A stretch of 17,987 nt of DNA, from contig JACZKP010000068.1 of assembly GCA_014860005.1 (NCBI GenBank), positions 1-17,987 on the forward strand, written 5' to 3'. Made by a program: the position numbers and the translations under genes. A model generated the notes under the pieces. The model saw nothing but the letters and a program-made list of their open reading frames with translations, had not been told where the DNA came from and made no database searches. This document shows, piece by piece, positions 8,642 through 14,768 of this stretch (positions are counted from its first letter, which is position 1; every line of letters starts with the position of its first letter). Source of the stretch: Verrucomicrobiota bacterium. Lineage in GTDB: Bacteria > Verrucomicrobiota > Verrucomicrobiae > Limisphaerales > UBA11358.

Positions 8642-8974
8642 CTACTGTTTCTTGAACTTTCGCATGTAAGCCACCACCGCTTTGATCTCGGCATCTTTGA
8701 TGCCTTCGGTCGGCTTCATCACAACCTTGCCGCTCTTGTCTTTGAATCCCTCCTTGATGGCTTTGAAGATCGCCTCGTCCTTGATGGCTTCCTGCACTTT
8801 CGGATCGGTGTAATCCTTGGCCCCCATCTTCTTCCCCATCTTCGTTTCACCCTTGCCATCTGCCCCGTGACACTTGGCGCACTCTTTGTCGTAGATTACC
8901 TTGGCGTCTTGGGCCTGAACTGCCAACACCGGCAAAGCCAGCGCGGCCACTATCATCGGAATTAGTTTCTTCAT
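8642..8974 (-). CDS. Small monoheme class I cytochrome c (paralogue 2)
   Basis: The protein has 110 residues from the ATG at 8974. It has a signal peptide (MKKLIPMIVAALALPVLAVQA), one haem c motif (CAKCH, about residue 32) and a probable axial Met in the VVMKP motif near residue 86. It closes with the C-terminal helix AVVAYMRKF that is usual for class I cytochromes. The mature part is about 70 percent identical, by eye, to the 109-residue protein encoded immediately upstream, so the two arose by tandem duplication. A soluble periplasmic electron carrier is the expected role, probably accepting electrons from the membrane-bound multiheme proteins encoded downstream. The frame is open to 9157, but the signal peptide fixes this start. 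No clear ribosome-binding site is seen. Confidence 0.92.
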   Translation of the reverse strand: MKKLIPMIVAALALPVLAVQAQDAKVIYDKECAKCHGADGKGETKMGKKMGAKDYTDPKVQEAIKDEAIFKAIKEGFKDKSGKVVMKPTEGIKDAEIKAVVAYMRKFKKQ

Positions 8975-9185
8975 GGTTTGTTCTTTGTTTGCGTTGTTGC
9001 TTTGCATTGCTTCGGAGCCACCCTTGTCAGCGGGATACAGCCCGTGCTGTAGTCCACTGGCCCGAAAACCTGTTGCCCGGTTTCTAACCCCAGCGCCGGG
9101 CACTCCAGCGGGGTTCTCTTGGAACCCCCAACCGGCAGGGAATTCGCTACCGCTCACTCACGGCATCCTCGTTTCGGCCGGGGCC
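8975..9185. other. Spacer with three hairpins between duplicated cytochrome genes
   Basis: The 211-base gap holds three stem-loops: tacagc/gctgta (9036-9051), gcccgg/ccgggc (9075-9101) and ggggttc/gaacccc (9110-9128). The last lies about 57 bases past the upstream cytochrome's stop codon. None has a U-tract. They may slow decay or attenuate read-through. No coding sequence is supported. Confidence 0.4.
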
Positions 9186-9515
9186 TTACTTCTTGAAACT
9201 GCGCATGTACTTGACGAGCGCCTTGATCTCGTCGTCCGTCACACCCTCCGCCGGCTTCATCACCACTTTGCCCGCCTTGTCCTTGTAACCTTCCTTGATG
9301 GCCTTGAAGGCTTCTTCGTCCTTCATTTCCGCTTGCACCTTTGCCGCGGTGTAATCCTTGACCCCCAACTTCTGGCCCATCTTCGTGTCGCCCTTGCCCT
9401 CCTTACCGTGACACTTGGCGCAATCCTTGGCGTAGATTGTCTTGGCATCTGCCGCATAGGTCGCCATCGCTGACCCGACGGCCAGCATCACTGCTAACGC
9501 AATAATTCTTTTCAT
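9186..9515 (-). CDS. Small monoheme class I cytochrome c (paralogue 1)
   Basis: The protein has 109 residues, with a signal peptide (MKRIIALAVMLAVGSAMATYA), one haem c motif (CAKCH, about residue 33), a probable axial Met in VVMKP and the usual terminal helix (LVKYMRSF). The start is supported by a good ribosome-binding site (GAAGGAAG, about 6 bases before the ATG). It is the first cytochrome gene in the locus and the tandem paralogue of the next gene. It is likely a soluble periplasmic carrier. Two near-identical carriers upstream of several membrane quinol-cytochrome modules suggest either dose or slight differences in potential. Confidence 0.93.
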   Translation of the reverse strand: MKRIIALAVMLAVGSAMATYAADAKTIYAKDCAKCHGKEGKGDTKMGQKLGVKDYTAAKVQAEMKDEEAFKAIKEGYKDKAGKVVMKPAEGVTDDEIKALVKYMRSFKK

Positions 9516-9672
9516 TATTCTTCCTTCTCTGTGTTGTTGTCTTACATCCGAGCGCCCTTAGGCGCGTTTCAGTATTCGCCGTGAGTATCGTTCAAGGGTC
9601 GCCTGCGCACTACCCTTGTCTTGCTCAATGCTTCGCATTTTTTGCTTTGTTGAACGACAGCCGAACGACGGC
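9516..9672. other. 157-base leader of the cytochrome locus
   Basis: This gap separates the leuD-like gene end from the first cytochrome gene. It contains a small agccg/cggct stem overlapping the leuD-like stop (9659-9673), a gcgcc-ctta-ggcgc hairpin (9552-9565) and copy 2 of the shared motif (9630-9649). It is the likeliest place for the cytochrome promoter, but no good -35/-10 pair was found. Confidence 0.4.
9630..9649 (-). promoter_or_regulatory. 20-base motif shared by two cytochrome leaders (copy 2)
   Basis: The plus-strand word gcttcgcattttttgctttg lies 115-134 bases upstream of the first monoheme cytochrome ATG and matches 1941-1960 at 18 of 20 positions. The aatgc-ttc-gcatttttt portion also looks like a tiny plus-strand terminator, but no plus-strand gene ends here, so a regulatory element is the more useful reading. 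Confidence 0.3.
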
Positions 9673-10173
9673 TCAGGTTTCACGGCTCATCAACCGGTTT
9701 CGAGTGTAAGCAATCAACCCGCCCGCCTTGATGATTGCTTGGCGCGATTGCGGCAGCGGCACGATGGCATACGCCCGACCCGTGCTTGTATTGACGATCT
9801 CGGCTTCGCTTAACTTCAAATCGTCACCCACGTTGGCCTCGATGCCGGGGCAGGTCACGATCCGCATGCCAAGATTGATGGCGTTTTGGAGGAAAATGCG
9901 GGCAAAGCTCTTCGCCACAATCACGAGTTGGTGGCCTTTCAGGCAGGACACCGCCTGCTCGCGCGAGGAGCCGCAGCCGAAATTGTGTCCGGCCAACAAC
10001 ACGCTGCCAGGTGAAAACTGCCCCGCGTTGAGCTTCCCGTTGAATGCTGCGTCGTCGGCAAACGCGAACTGCGGCGTTTCTGCGGGCAGCACCGTGGCCA
10101 TGTAGCGGCCTGGATAAATGACGTCGGTCGAAGTGTCATCGCTGACCCGGTAAACCACTGTTGCCATACACAT
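9673..10173 (-). CDS. Aconitase-superfamily hydro-lyase small subunit (LeuD-like)
   Basis: The protein has 166 residues from the ATG at 10173; the ATG at 10167 (164 residues) and a TTG at 10179 are alternatives, and none has a clear ribosome-binding site. It is the swivel-domain subunit of an isopropylmalate-dehydratase-type enzyme. The N-terminal STDVIYPGRY and the GHNFGCGSSREQ substrate-binding loop are diagnostic. It pairs with the large subunit encoded 60 bases upstream. Length is normal for the family. The two-subunit enzyme shifts a hydroxyl group between adjacent carbons of a malate-type acid. The substrate could be isopropylmalate, homocitrate-type acids, citramalate or 2,3-dimethylmalate; the sequence alone does not decide. 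It is the last gene of its operon. Confidence 0.9.
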   Translation of the reverse strand: MCMATVVYRVSDDTSTDVIYPGRYMATVLPAETPQFAFADDAAFNGKLNAGQFSPGSVLLAGHNFGCGSSREQAVSCLKGHQLVIVAKSFARIFLQNAINLGMRIVTCPGIEANVGDDLKLSEAEIVNTSTGRAYAIVPLPQSRQAIIKAGGLIAYTRNRLMSRET

Positions 10174-10233
10174 GTTCAAATCTGGGTTGGTTTAACTACG
10201 GTTTGTTCCCCTCATTGGCGAGGCGCACCACGT

Positions 10234-11520
10234 TCAACTTTCTCTGGGATCTGTAATGACGCCCGTCAGCGCCGATGCTGCAGCCACCGCCGGGGAACAC
10301 AGATATACCTCAGCCGTCGGGTTGCCCATTCGGCCTTTGAAATTTCGGTTCGTCGTCGAGAGCGCCGTTTCACCGTCGCCCAGTGCGCCTTCGTGGATTC
10401 CCAGGCACGGACCACACCCGGAATTCATCACCACCGCGCCTGCCTGCATGAAAGTCCCGACGTAGCCTTTCGCCAGCGCCTGACGGTAAACTTTTCCCGA
10501 AGCTGGAAAGATCAACATCCGCGTTCCTGCCGCGACCTTTTTGCCCTTCAGAATCCGGGCCGCTACCGCCAGATCATCCAGTCGTCCGTTCGTGCAGGAG
10601 CCAATGACAATCTGCTGAATCCGCTTCCCGGCAACCTCACCAACTGGTTTCACATTGTCCACTGTGTGCGGACAGGCAATTTGCGGTTCGAGTTTTGCCA
10701 CGTTGAGTTCCAGCACGCGTTCGTAAGCTGCGTCAGCGTCCGGCCCCATGAATTCGTGCGTGTCCGTCACGCCCGCCTCCTCGCGCAAGTAACGCGCCGT
10801 CTCCTCGTCCGGCGGCACGATGCCCGCCGTCGCGCCCGCCTCGACCGCCATGTTGCACAGCACCAGCCGGCCAGACGTGGACATTCGGCGAATCGTCTCA
10901 CCGTGAAATTCCAGCACCTTGAAATTCGCGCCTTGCGCCGTCAACCGACCGATCAGATGGAGTATCAAGTCCTTGGGGCCGACAAATCTTCTGAAGCGGC
11001 CCTTCACCACGACCTTGATCGTGGGCGGCACTTCCACGTTCAACGCCACTCCCAGCGCCCAGACGCTGGCCATCTCGGTGGCGCCGATGCCAAACGCGAA
11101 CGCGCCCAGCGCGCCATGACTGGTGGTGTGCGAATCCGTGCCCACCACTACCGCCCCGGGCCGCACATATCCGTTCTCCGGCAGAATCTGGTGACAGATC
11201 CCACCCACGTCGCCGCGGATGTCGTGGAACTTGCCAATGCCTTGGGCGCCGACGAACTCGCGGACTTTCTTCTGATTGGTGGCGGTCTTCGGTGATTCGG
11301 CAGGTACCCGGTGGTCGAAAATGATTGCCACGCGGGTCGGGTCCCAGAGCCTCGGTTGAAGTGACGTGCCTTGGTAAATTTCGAGAAATTGATTGATTAC
11401 CAGGGCGGCATTTTCGTGCGACATCGCCAGATCAACCTTCGGTTCAACCACGTCGCCGGCTTTCACCGAGGCGAGGCCGGACGCTCGGGCCAGAATTTTC
11501 TCAACAATGGTCATGCTCAT
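10234..11520 (-). CDS. Aconitase-superfamily hydro-lyase large subunit (LeuC-like)
   Basis: The protein has 428 residues from the ATG at 11520; the ATG at 11514 is equally possible. The open frame continues to 11679 but runs through a palindromic repeat, so the longer start is rejected. The visible motifs are GTDSHTTSHG (127-136), GSCTNGR (307-313) and NSGCGPCLG (366-374). Cysteines 309, 369 and 372 should hold the catalytic [4Fe-4S] cluster. At about 420-430 residues it is the short form shared by archaeal-type LeuC, homoaconitase and dimethylmalate dehydratase large subunits, rather than the roughly 470-residue E. coli LeuC. The small subunit follows, and a PEP-mutase-family lyase gene precedes it by 88 bases. 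That neighbour makes a non-leucine substrate possible. Confidence 0.9.
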   Translation of the reverse strand: MSMTIVEKILARASGLASVKAGDVVEPKVDLAMSHENAALVINQFLEIYQGTSLQPRLWDPTRVAIIFDHRVPAESPKTATNQKKVREFVGAQGIGKFHDIRGDVGGICHQILPENGYVRPGAVVVGTDSHTTSHGALGAFAFGIGATEMASVWALGVALNVEVPPTIKVVVKGRFRRFVGPKDLILHLIGRLTAQGANFKVLEFHGETIRRMSTSGRLVLCNMAVEAGATAGIVPPDEETARYLREEAGVTDTHEFMGPDADAAYERVLELNVAKLEPQIACPHTVDNVKPVGEVAGKRIQQIVIGSCTNGRLDDLAVAARILKGKKVAAGTRMLIFPASGKVYRQALAKGYVGTFMQAGAVVMNSGCGPCLGIHEGALGDGETALSTTNRNFKGRMGNPTAEVYLCSPAVAAASALTGVITDPRES

Positions 11521-11533
11521 AATGTGTTCTCGG

Positions 11534-11599
11534 TAGCCGCCGACGTAAGGAGGCGGACGTTTGCGAACTGGGTCTTCCGCCTCGTCACGTCGGCGGCTA
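11534..11599. repeat. Interspersed palindromic repeat, copy A
   Basis: A 24-base left arm (11534-11557, beginning tagccgccgacgt and ending gaggcgga) pairs with a right arm (11576-11599) with two mismatches across an 18-base loop. It nearly fills the gap between the lyase and the LeuC-like gene, so it is transcribed within the operon. A second copy lies at 14411-14479. I recall similar palindromes scattered through Verrucomicrobia genomes, but this is memory and not a search. Confidence 0.8.
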
Positions 11600-11608
11600 T
11601 TCAAACTT

Positions 11609-12541
11609 TCACCCAACAATCTTCGCCGCGCCCTTGTACTTTTCTTCGAGCCGCTGCCCGGGCAGATATTGATCCTCAAGCTGCTTGTATTCCTTCAGCC
11701 CAACAAAATCCGTGAATTCCTCGAAGGATGAAATCCATTGCGTCTGGCCGGGCAGAGTGCCGGTGGCCGACGCCTTGAGCGCTTTGAAGAAATCCGTGAG
11801 CGCCTTGTGCGCGACCATGCACGACGCGACCGGGATCGAAACACGGCCCACGCCCATCTTCGCCAACTCGGGAATCGGCACCAGCTCGGTCTTCATGCCG
11901 GAGATGGCGTCCATGAGGTTCACCGAAAGCGGCCCGTTCAAGGCTTTGACCGCTTTCTCGATGTCCGCTTTGGTCTTGATGCCGTCAATGAACGCGAGGT
12001 CCGCCCCGGCGGCGAGGTAGAGATTGCAGCGGCGGATGGCTTCGTCGAGGCCGAGCACGCTGAAGGCGTCGGTGCGGGCGTTGATGATGAAATCCTTATC
12101 GCCTTGGTCGCGCACGTCGGCGCAGGCGCGGACCTTGCCGGCCATTTCGTCGGCATCAATGACCTCCTTGCCCGCCATGTGCCCGCAACGCTTTGGGAAC
12201 ACCTGGTCTTCGATATTCATGCCGGCGACGCCCATGGCGATAAGCCGCTCGGTAATGTAAGCGGCGTTCACCGCGTTGCCGCCGCCCGTGTCCACGTCCG
12301 CCATGACCGGAATGTTCACCGCCTGCGCGATGTTCCAGGTGATCTCGAGCACGTCCTTCATCTGGACGAGGCCAACGTCCGGTTTGCCAAGCAGCGAAGC
12401 CGCGAGGCCGTAGCCCGAAATCTGGATGGCTTCGAAGCCGCAGGCCTCGATGACTTTGGCGCTCATCGCGTCGTGGCAACCCACGACCGCCACCGCGCGC
12501 CGTTCCATGATGGCTTTCCGCAAGACTGTGGTTTTCTTCAT
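11609..12541 (-). CDS. PEP mutase/isocitrate lyase superfamily C-C lyase
   Basis: The protein has 310 residues from the ATG at 12541, preceded by GGAG at a 10-base spacing. The frame is open to 12622. It is a TIM-barrel member of the isocitrate lyase/PEP mutase family. ADVDTG (81-86) supplies the metal-binding aspartates, EDQ (111-113) is conserved, KRCGH (117-121) carries the catalytic cysteine of the lyase branch, and NARTDA lies at 154-159. The cysteine argues for C-C bond cleavage (2-methylisocitrate lyase, 2,3-dimethylmalate lyase or a similar acid) and against a phosphonomutase. The LeuC- and LeuD-like subunits follow in the operon. That trio matches the dimethylmalate dehydratase and lyase set of nicotinate fermenters. 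A methylcitrate-type or oxaloacetate-type activity remains possible. Confidence 0.88.
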   Translation of the reverse strand: MKKTTVLRKAIMERRAVAVVGCHDAMSAKVIEACGFEAIQISGYGLAASLLGKPDVGLVQMKDVLEITWNIAQAVNIPVMADVDTGGGNAVNAAYITERLIAMGVAGMNIEDQVFPKRCGHMAGKEVIDADEMAGKVRACADVRDQGDKDFIINARTDAFSVLGLDEAIRRCNLYLAAGADLAFIDGIKTKADIEKAVKALNGPLSVNLMDAISGMKTELVPIPELAKMGVGRVSIPVASCMVAHKALTDFFKALKASATGTLPGQTQWISSFEEFTDFVGLKEYKQLEDQYLPGQRLEEKYKGAAKIVG

Positions 12542-12566
12542 GGTGGTGTTCTCCGAAATCTCAATT

Positions 12567-13298
12567 TCAACCACGGCCCACGCCACTCGGTGAAGCGCAT
12601 GGTTCGGCACGAGAATCCACACCTCGGTAAAGCAAACAAATCAGCGTGAGTGTGATTGCCCCCGAGGCTGCACCAGCAAACACGACCGCAAAAACTAAAC
12701 CGGCGTTTCCTCCATTAAGCGCCGCCAGAACGCTGCGGATGACGACACACACGCCGCACGCGGCACCAGCCAACACAGAGAGCATGAGGAGACGATGCGG
12801 CGACAACTGGCGAAATGATCTGAGGGCAGAAATCCACCTCATGAGCACCGGGACAATAATGAGGGCGGGGAGGTAGGTCGTCCAGTTGAAGGCCATGCCG
12901 CGGAATACGTAGGTAGCTACAGCGACGGGGTACTGCAAGTCACTCCGGTCCTTTGTGCAGCACAGGAGTATGGCTACGGCGAGGAGCGGCGCTATTGTTA
13001 GCATGGCAATAATGCTGAGGACCGGCCGAGCCACTCTTTTGCCCCGAATGCACAGACCAGCTAGGAAGCTGACGCCGAGGAGAATGCCGAAATTGTAGAG
13101 CCAATAATCGGGAGGGTGCCGGAGGCCGGGACCACTGTGATGGGAATCCAGCGTCTCCCATGGGAATGGCCACCCATACGCCTCGCTCGCCACACAGCAA
13201 AATGCGGGATTGAACGTGCGGGCGGAGGCAAGCATTACGGCGGCTCCGGCAAGCGCGACTGCCAGCGTCAGGATTAGCTGTTTCTTAGCTCTGCTCAT
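12567..13298 (-). CDS. Hypothetical polytopic membrane protein
   Basis: The protein has 243 residues and I do not recognise its family. About six hydrophobic segments are visible (roughly 7-25, 66-84, 92-113, 138-156, 168-190 and 198-224). After the first helix there is an extracytoplasmic-looking loop rich in aromatic residues, Pro and His (about 30-65), which includes a CC pair. It ends 25 bases before the lyase start and so could be read as the first gene of that operon. Upstream lie a long imperfect hairpin (13301-13369) and then the tail of a broken dehydrogenase gene, so this gene may be a later insertion into the metabolic operon. No good ribosome-binding site is seen before the ATG at 13298. 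The CDS call rests on frame length and the regular helix pattern. Confidence 0.65.
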   Translation of the reverse strand: MSRAKKQLILTLAVALAGAAVMLASARTFNPAFCCVASEAYGWPFPWETLDSHHSGPGLRHPPDYWLYNFGILLGVSFLAGLCIRGKRVARPVLSIIAMLTIAPLLAVAILLCCTKDRSDLQYPVAVATYVFRGMAFNWTTYLPALIIVPVLMRWISALRSFRQLSPHRLLMLSVLAGAACGVCVVIRSVLAALNGGNAGLVFAVVFAGAASGAITLTLICLLYRGVDSRAEPCASPSGVGRG

Positions 13299-13300
13299 TT

Positions 13301-13369
13301 GCCGAACGTTAGAGTTGAGCGACGTGGGCGGTCATAGCTCGTCCGAGTTGCCCACGAAGGTCGTTCGCC
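13301..13369. repeat. Long imperfect hairpin, attC-like
   Basis: Nested inverted repeats are visible: cgaacg (13303-13308) with cgttcg (13362-13367) outside, cgtgggc (13323-13329) with gcccacg (13350-13356) in the middle, and ctcg/cgag (13338-13347) inside. Such nesting resembles an integron attC site, but the outer boxes do not fit the GTTRRRY consensus well. It ends directly before the start of the membrane protein gene. Confidence 0.35.
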
Positions 13370-13401
13370 CGTGTCTGCTCCAGTTGACAGCCACTCATTC
13401 A

Positions 13402-13527
13402 TCAGAGTTTTGCCGCAACCGCCTTCGCCATGTCGAGCGTGGAATCCTGCCCGCCCAGGTCGTAGGTGCGGACGTTGCCTTCCTTGATGACCGCCACCAC
13501 CGCGCCTTGAAGCGCGCTGCCTTTGCC
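13402..13527 (-). pseudogene. C-terminal remnant of isocitrate/isopropylmalate dehydrogenase family gene
   Basis: On the minus strand the frame ending at 13402 gives GAVVAVIKEGN, then VRTYDLGGQDSTLDMAKAV, then AAKL and a stop. This is the typical C-terminus of the beta-decarboxylating dehydrogenase family (IDH/LeuB), where the YDLGG motif and a final helix close the protein. Upstream in this frame the family resemblance stops near 13527 and the frame runs antisense to the toxin-antitoxin genes. A second piece, from an earlier part of the same protein, is at 14299-14397. The gene is therefore broken, with about 25-30 residues missing between the pieces and most of the N-terminal part absent from the window. 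Confidence 0.75.
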
Positions 13528-13605
13528 CGCTCCGCTGAACTCTACAGCGGTGGACGAAACGAAATTTGCCAAGTCAGCCGCGCAAGTGGTAGGGTTCGGC
13601 GAGTT

Positions 13606-13839
13606 ATGAGTTACAAAGGCATAGTTAAGAACGGCGTGGTTGTGCTTGAGCCGCCGGCGGATTTGCCGGAGGGAACGTCCGTCCGCATCGAACCCGAGCC
13701 TGCGCCAGTCGTCCGCGACGACGACTTGGACCCAGCGTGGCGGATGGACGAGCTTGCCGGACCAACGGGCATCCCGGACCTTGCGGTAAACGTTGATCAC
13801 TATCTCTACGGGCATTCGAAGGTGACCGATGGCAAGTAA
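13606..13839 (+). CDS. Antitoxin of PIN-toxin pair (DUF104/AF2212-like)
   Basis: The protein has 77 residues from the ATG at 13606. The N-terminal half (MSYKGIVKNGVVVLEPP, then LPEGTSVRIEP) matches the short beta-rich DUF104/AF2212-like antitoxin family, which often precedes PIN toxins. The acidic C-terminal half probably wraps the toxin. Its stop codon overlaps the toxin start by 11 bases, which is the normal arrangement. The frame is open back to 13210, but only this start gives a family-like protein. Ribosome-binding signals are weak. The pair is on the strand opposite to the flanking metabolic genes and sits between two pieces of a dehydrogenase pseudogene, suggesting arrival by insertion. 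Confidence 0.8.
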   Translation: MSYKGIVKNGVVVLEPPADLPEGTSVRIEPEPAPVVRDDDLDPAWRMDELAGPTGIPDLAVNVDHYLYGHSKVTDGK

Positions 13840-14257
13840 GGTCGTTTTTCTCGACACCAGCGGCTGGGTCGCCTTGTTCAACGGACAGGACGCTCTGCAT
13901 TCGACTGCGGCGGACGCTTGGCGTCGCCTTGGCCATCTGGGGTACCGCGTGGTGTCCACCGACTGGATCGTCGCTGAAACCGGCAATACCCTCGCCCGCA
14001 CCCTCGTCCGACATCGTTTTCCGCAAGGCGTGCAGCGGCTGCTTCGCCTCCCGCAGGCCCGCCTTGTGTTTGTGACGCCTACCCTGATGGAGCGCGCCCT
14101 CCAACTGTACGCGGATCGGCCCGACAAAGCCTGGGGACTCGTGGATTGCGCCAGCTTCATCGTCATGGCGGATGAAGGTATCAGGGAAGCCTTCACGACC
14201 GACAAGCATTTCGAGCAAGCGGGGTTCGAGCGCCTGCTCCCGTTCGTGACTGGTTGA
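13829..14257 (+). CDS. PIN-domain toxin (VapC-like ribonuclease)
   Basis: The protein has 142 residues. The PIN-domain acidic residues are present: D9 in VVFLDTSGW, E50 in DWIVAETGNTL, D105 in WGLVDCASF and D124 in TTDKHFEQAGF, which together bind the metal for RNA cleavage. The length is usual for VapC-type toxins. The start overlaps the antitoxin end (ATGGCAAGTAA), which indicates coupled translation. The module is expected to act by cleaving RNA when the antitoxin is lost. It stabilises the DNA around it and is often mobile, which fits its position inside a broken dehydrogenase gene. Confidence 0.92.
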   Translation: MASKVVFLDTSGWVALFNGQDALHSTAADAWRRLGHLGYRVVSTDWIVAETGNTLARTLVRHRFPQGVQRLLRLPQARLVFVTPTLMERALQLYADRPDKAWGLVDCASFIVMADEGIREAFTTDKHFEQAGFERLLPFVTG

Positions 14258-14298
14258 GGCATCGTGGTTTTAACTCCCATAGCTGTTCAGCGCCATCA

Positions 14299-14397
14299 CT
14301 ATTGGCCGGCGTATTTCGGCGCGGACGCGTGCGTAGTCTCGAACACCGCCAACTTCTGCACGACGTTGCCCGAGCAGCCGAAGCCCAGCCCGCCCAC
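14299..14397 (-). pseudogene. Internal remnant of isocitrate/isopropylmalate dehydrogenase family gene
   Basis: The minus-strand frame from about 14397 reads VGGLGFGCSGNV, then KLAVFETTHASAPKYAGQ, and hits a TAG stop at 14299. This is the conserved GGLG...EXXHGSAPKYAGQ region of isocitrate and isopropylmalate dehydrogenases, about 80 residues from the C-terminus. The next expected segment (NPTA...LSAVMML) is missing. The final C-terminal part is found about 770 bases away at 13402-13527, on the other side of the toxin-antitoxin pair. The 5' side is cut by the palindromic repeat at 14411-14479. I see no catalytic N-terminal part in the window. Confidence 0.8.
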
Positions 14398-14410
14398 CGT
14401 CTGCCGTGGG

Positions 14411-14479
14411 TAGCCGTCGAGGTAAGGAGGCGGACTTTCTTGTTGCGCACCACGTTCCGCCTCCACCCGTCGTCGGCCA
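14411..14479. repeat. Interspersed palindromic repeat, copy B
   Basis: The left arm (14411-14434) begins tagccgtcgaggtaagg and differs from copy A (11534) at two of 24 positions. The right arm (14456-14479) begins tccgcctcc and is more diverged. The loop is 21 bases. It directly borders the upstream edge of the broken dehydrogenase fragment, so it may mark a recombination or insertion point. Confidence 0.75.
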
Positions 14480-14768
14480 CCGTTCAGGGATTCCATGCGC
14501 GTAGCTTTAGGGGAATTTGTACGCTCAAGGCAGAGCCCGTTCATGCACCATACCAAGCGTTGGCACTGCGGTAACTGGCCGTGCCCGATGTTGCCCTGGC
14601 CGGCCTTCAGTTTTCCGCATGGAACTTTCCAATGCATGACCTCGTTGGCGAGAGTATGCTCATCATGGAAAGGTGCAATTTCAAACTTCGTTTGTCGAAA
14701 GCCGGGTGGCGAGCCGACCGGTTGGCAGTTGTTCAACCGGACAAGAAGCTGTAAAAGGAATTCGTTCG

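Larger units (their letters stand above)
14258..14768. other. 511-base gap holding a gene remnant and repeat, otherwise unassigned
   Basis: The left part contains the dehydrogenase fragment (14299-14397) and palindrome copy B (14411-14479). From 14480 to 14753 I recognise nothing: frames are open on both strands, but none has a family signature. A ribosome-binding site (aaaagga) for the glycosyltransferase lies at about 14752-14758. No convincing promoter was found. Confidence 0.5.

Noticed and set aside
11738..12649. 303-codon plus-strand open frame opposite the lyase gene
   Set aside because: Antisense to a gene with all catalytic motifs of its family.
13402..14280. 292-codon minus-strand frame across the toxin-antitoxin genes
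   Set aside because: Only its last 34-41 codons resemble a protein (dehydrogenase tail); the rest is antisense to the PIN toxin and antitoxin.
14495..14768. Open frames on both strands between the palindrome and the glycosyltransferase gene
   Set aside because: No domain, signal peptide or supported start; left as unassigned sequence.
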